Source: Amborella trichopoda
Lineage: Eukaryota; Streptophyta; Magnoliopsida; Amborellales; Amborellaceae
Assembly: GCF_000471905.2 (NCBI RefSeq)
Contig: NW_006500351.1
Span: 3,885,011 to 3,949,010, forward strand
Direction of reading: 5' to 3'
DNA length: 64,000 bases
Positions 63,540 to 64,000 of the stretch are shown one piece after another. The notes under the pieces are model-generated. The model had not been told where the DNA came from and ran no database searches. It was given only the letters and a program-made list of their open reading frames with translations. A program made the position numbers and the translations under genes. Within the stretch, counting starts at the first letter, position 1. Every line of letters begins with the position of its first letter.

Positions 63540-64000
63540 TGAGGGATCTTGTGTTCATCATCCTCACCCTAGGGACTCTTTTTTATTTTAAGGGATCTTT
63601 TGTTCATCGTCTTCACCCTCAAGGAGTCTTCTTGTTCTTGGAGGGATCTTTTGTTGTCCTCACCCTCAAGGGCACTTTTTTATTTTGGAGGGATCTTTCA
63701 ATCATCGTCCTCACCCTCAAGGACTCTTTTTTATTTTGGAGATATTTTTCGGTCATCGTCCTTATCCTCAATGACTCTTTTTTATTTTGGAGGGATCGTT
63801 CGGTCATCGTCATCACCCTCAAGGACTCTTTTTTATTTTGGAGGGATCTTTCTGTCATCGTCCTCACCCTCAAGGACTCTTTTTTATTTTGGAGGGATCT
63901 TTCGGTCATCGTCCTCACCCTCAAGGATTTTTTATTTATTTTGGAGGGATCTTTCGATCATCATGCTCACCCTCAATGACTCTTTTTTATTTTGGAGGGA
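63540..64000. repeat. 51-bp minisatellite running to the window edge
   Basis: The unit has the blocks GGACTCTTTTTTATTTTGGA, GGGATCTTTC and GGTCATCGTCCTCACCCTCA. About nine copies are present and the last is cut by the window end. The period is a multiple of three, so both strands stay open over many units. That is an effect of the period. Confidence 0.92.

Noticed and set aside
63539..63979. Repeat protein of 17-residue units
   Set aside because: Both strands are equally open because the 51-bp unit is a multiple of three. There is no start context or flanking gene structure.

Overview
This window is nuclear DNA of a flowering plant with a large, transposon-rich genome. The evidence is plant-type Ty3, Ty1 and LINE relics, an endogenous pararetrovirus, GT-AG introns and AT-rich non-coding sequence. 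Nothing prokaryotic is present. I cannot name the species. The sequence contains a 151-base assembly gap (7771-7921) and single undetermined bases at 7947 and 52474.

The one host gene I can support is a minus-strand gene for a DUF707-family protein, annotated in plants as 'lysine-ketoglutarate reductase trans-splicing related'. Eleven exons fall in three tight clusters: 48876-48386, 34430-33916 and 6521-5502. They join in frame, with GT-AG borders throughout, into 324 codons without a stop. The clusters are separated by introns of 13,955 and 27,394 bases. The last roughly 60-70 codons are not in the window, so the gene probably runs off the left edge.

The 27.4-kb intron is a nest of insertions. 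A 10,120-bp gag-only LTR element (12176-22295) sits inside the integrase tail of an older Ty3/gypsy copy, with ATGTG target duplications. A 4,055-bp solo LTR (24930-28984) sits inside a LINE, with TTATG duplications. Also present are a GC-rich simple repeat with the assembly gap, two further LINE pieces and a second gypsy pol relic. The 14-kb intron carries four more LINE copies. One is nearly full length but split by a ~1.07-kb LTR-like repeat, and another is a ~48-bp stub with clean target duplications.

Upstream of the gene are two tandemly duplicated segments and two related miniature inverted-repeat elements with 9-bp target duplications (51274-51601, 51802-52263). Next come a truncated, partly inverted endogenous caulimovirid (53033-57778), a pyrimidine tract and 40-bp tandem repeats. 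These lead into a Ty1/copia gag-protease relic (59171-60511), which is broken by a 2.67-kb LTR of the same family as the gag-only element. The window ends in a 51-bp minisatellite.

Functionally, only the DUF707 gene looks alive. The transposon coding regions are all interrupted by stops, frameshifts or truncation. I found no operon, phage, CRISPR or defence system and no tRNA or rRNA gene. The value of the window lies in a gene stretched over more than 43 kb and in insertion junctions that can be read to the base.
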